A program made the translations under genes and the position numbers. A stretch of 64,000 nt of DNA from UBA5314 sp035560815 (GTDB taxonomy: Bacteria > Bacillota > Syntrophomonadia > Syntrophomonadales > Syntrophomonadaceae). The stretch lies in the NCBI GenBank assembly GCA_035560815.1, contig DATMYR010000045.1:144990-208989 (forward strand), written 5' to 3'. The notes below the pieces were generated by a model. It searched no databases and was not told where the DNA came from. It saw only the letters and a list, made by a program, of their open reading frames with translations. Positions within the stretch are counted from its first letter, which is position 1, and each line of letters opens with the position of its first letter. Positions 62,945-64,000 of this stretch are shown in pieces.

Positions 62945-63695
62945 ACGCCGGCCCAAAGGAATAGTGACCCAGCTCACGATTAACCTGCTGCACCTGAAAA
63001 ACCCTTGGGTAACTGCATTTTGGTCCGCAATGTTTCCGGGTTTGGGTTTTCTTATCATGGGTAGTTATATAAAAGGATTTCTCCTGATCATCGGGGCTAC
63101 CATTGTAAACCACTTTGCTCATATCAACCAGGCCATTATCTATGGATTTACCGGCCAAATTGACCTGGCTAAACAAATCCTCGACACCAGGTGGCTGCTT
63201 CTTTATGCTCCTCTGCAGCTTTTTGCCATTTGGAGCAGCTACCAGCTTACGGTTGATTTGAATAAGTATGCTACAATCGCTGCCCGGGAGGATTCCGCAA
63301 TCATACCTTTTAAAATAGACACCTGGTCCATAGCTTTCATTGATAAAAGAAATCCCTGGGTGGCAGCAGCCTGGTCGCTTCTACTACCAGGTCTGGGTCA
63401 TTTATATACCCACCGGATCCCCACCAGTTTCTATTTGTTGACCTGGTGGATAGGAACTTCTTATATGGCCCATTTCTTAGCCGCTGTCCATCTGACCCTT
63501 TGGGGAGATTTCGCCCAGGCCATTGCGGTTATTAAACCGGAGTGGCTCCTATTCCTGGTTCCCATCTACCCGTATGCCGTTTATGATGCCTATGATAATA
63601 CCGTTGAATATAATAAGCTTTTTGATCAAGAACAGAGCCGTTTCCTGGTAGACAACTATCAGAATCCCAGGTTTCCCATGCCTATTGAAGAGTAA
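62910..63695 (+). CDS. Tandem-motif membrane protein, paralogue 3
   Basis: The protein is 261 aa from the ATG at 62910, overlapping the upstream gene. It preserves the internal repeat best: unit 1 (30-60) KNPWVTAFWSAMFPGLGFLI and unit 2 (147-178) RNPWVAAAWSLLLPGLGHLY share PWV, A, WS and PGLG. The N-terminal basic tail and the C-terminal LFDQEQSRFLVDNYQ match paralogues 1 and 2, but overall identity to them is clearly lower. It looks closest to the ancestral form. Function unknown; membrane location is predicted from about six helices. Confidence 0.75.
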   Translation: MEKKQPESIRSKRRPKGIVTQLTINLLHLKNPWVTAFWSAMFPGLGFLIMGSYIKGFLLIIGATIVNHFAHINQAIIYGFTGQIDLAKQILDTRWLLLYAPLQLFAIWSSYQLTVDLNKYATIAAREDSAIIPFKIDTWSIAFIDKRNPWVAAAWSLLLPGLGHLYTHRIPTSFYLLTWWIGTSYMAHFLAAVHLTLWGDFAQAIAVIKPEWLLFLVPIYPYAVYDAYDNTVEYNKLFDQEQSRFLVDNYQNPRFPMPIEE

Positions 63696-63770
63696 TTATC
63701 CTTACGATTACGTTGGCTGCTGCTAAACCAATGAAAAAAGCCAAAATTGATCTGGGAGGTATCGACAGCC

Positions 63771-64000
63771 ATGCATTTATGTAATTTGCCTGAAAAACAA
63801 CGGGAAATTTTCGACTCGATTCAAGAGACCCACAGGAAAATAACTGTTATGAGGTTCGAATACTGGAAAAAATACGAGATTTTTGACCTGCAGTGGTGGT
63901 CCCTACTCTTACTTCTTATTGTTCCCTGGTTAGTCTGGTACAAGCTGGTTGATAAGGGGCGAATTAAAGACATTCTTCTTTATGGCTTATTCGTTGCCCT
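63771..64000 (+). CDS. CBO0543-like membrane protein (3' partial)
   Basis: The frame starts at an ATG ten bases after GGGAGGT and runs off the window. The readable 76 residues begin MHLCNLPEKQREIFDSI and continue EYWKKYEIFDLQWWSLLLLL and IVPWLVWYKLVDKGRIKDIL. The WW...PW...W.LVDK pattern is what I remember from CBO0543-family proteins of Bacillus and Clostridia, small multi-helix membrane proteins of unknown role. It continues the membrane-protein cluster. Confidence 0.65.
   Translation, partial: MHLCNLPEKQREIFDSIQETHRKITVMRFEYWKKYEIFDLQWWSLLLLLIVPWLVWYKLVDKGRIKDILLYGLFVA

Noticed and set aside
1..64000. tRNA, rRNA or T-box elements
   Set aside because: I looked for T-box specifier motifs (GGTGG-ACC-CG) and for tRNA T-loop patterns with CCA-type ends and saw none I could support.

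Overview
The window looks like chromosomal DNA from an anaerobic, spore-forming member of the Bacillota (Clostridia). A syntrophic fatty-acid oxidiser such as a Syntrophomonas relative is my best guess. The evidence is a complete butyrate/beta-oxidation gene set under a sigma-54 activator, DUF3231 and CBO0543-like proteins seen mainly in sporulating Bacillota, a c-di-AMP (ydaO) riboswitch, TTG and GTG starts behind strong Shine-Dalgarno sequences, and single-membrane style lipoproteins. The species assignment is inference. I see no rRNA, tRNA, CRISPR array or intact transposase.

Layout. 1-9 kb: the end of an HD-domain protein with an ADP-ribosyltransferase-like middle; a Spo0B-type histidine kinase convergent with a LytTR regulator; a membrane diguanylate cyclase; hisC plus a second aminotransferase; a palindromic repeat cluster; a DUF4163/DUF3298 lipoprotein. 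9-18 kb: a perfect Fur box in front of a FeoB-like permease that lacks the GTPase domain, tatA, a GNAT enzyme, a DUF3160 lipoprotein coupled to an FG-GAP-like protein, a cupin, a DUF2284 protein, a guanylate-kinase-like protein and a two-gene ABC exporter. 18-24 kb: an OmpR-type two-component pair, a c-di-AMP riboswitch with terminator controlling a lysine-2,3-aminomutase-like radical SAM gene, a small lipoprotein and an FmdE-like protein.

24-32.4 kb: the catabolic heart of the window, on the minus strand. It runs acyl-CoA dehydrogenase, two CoA-transferase subunits, 3-hydroxyacyl-CoA dehydrogenase, thiolase and crotonase. A PAS/AAA+ sigma-54 activator lies upstream and a well-formed -24/-12 promoter sits between activator and operon. 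Together these enzymes would activate butyrate to butyryl-CoA and oxidise it to acetyl-CoA. A cluster of the same palindromic repeat sits between the CoA-transferase genes and the dehydrogenase gene.

32.8-46.6 kb: a CAP-domain secreted protein, an SRAP protein, a second OmpR-type two-component pair, a methyltransferase, a zinc-ribbon membrane protein, an RND pump with its adaptor, a LolA-like lipoprotein, cca and a lytic transglycosylase. A near-identical 24-bp direct-repeat operator lies in front of the two-component genes and in the intergenic region between the RND adaptor gene and the lipoprotein gene, which suggests one regulon.

46.6-58.8 kb: kdpFABC appears intact, but kdpD stops just before its kinase core and is followed by a frameshifted stump of kdpE, as if one deletion removed the signalling core. 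Upstream lie a rifampicin-phosphotransferase-like enzyme and a soluble receptor with two chemotaxis signalling domains. 58.8-64 kb: a DUF3231 protein and a cluster of small membrane proteins including three paralogues, each built from two copies of a PW/WS/PGLG membrane motif. This last cluster is the best candidate for an undescribed, possibly spore-related membrane system.
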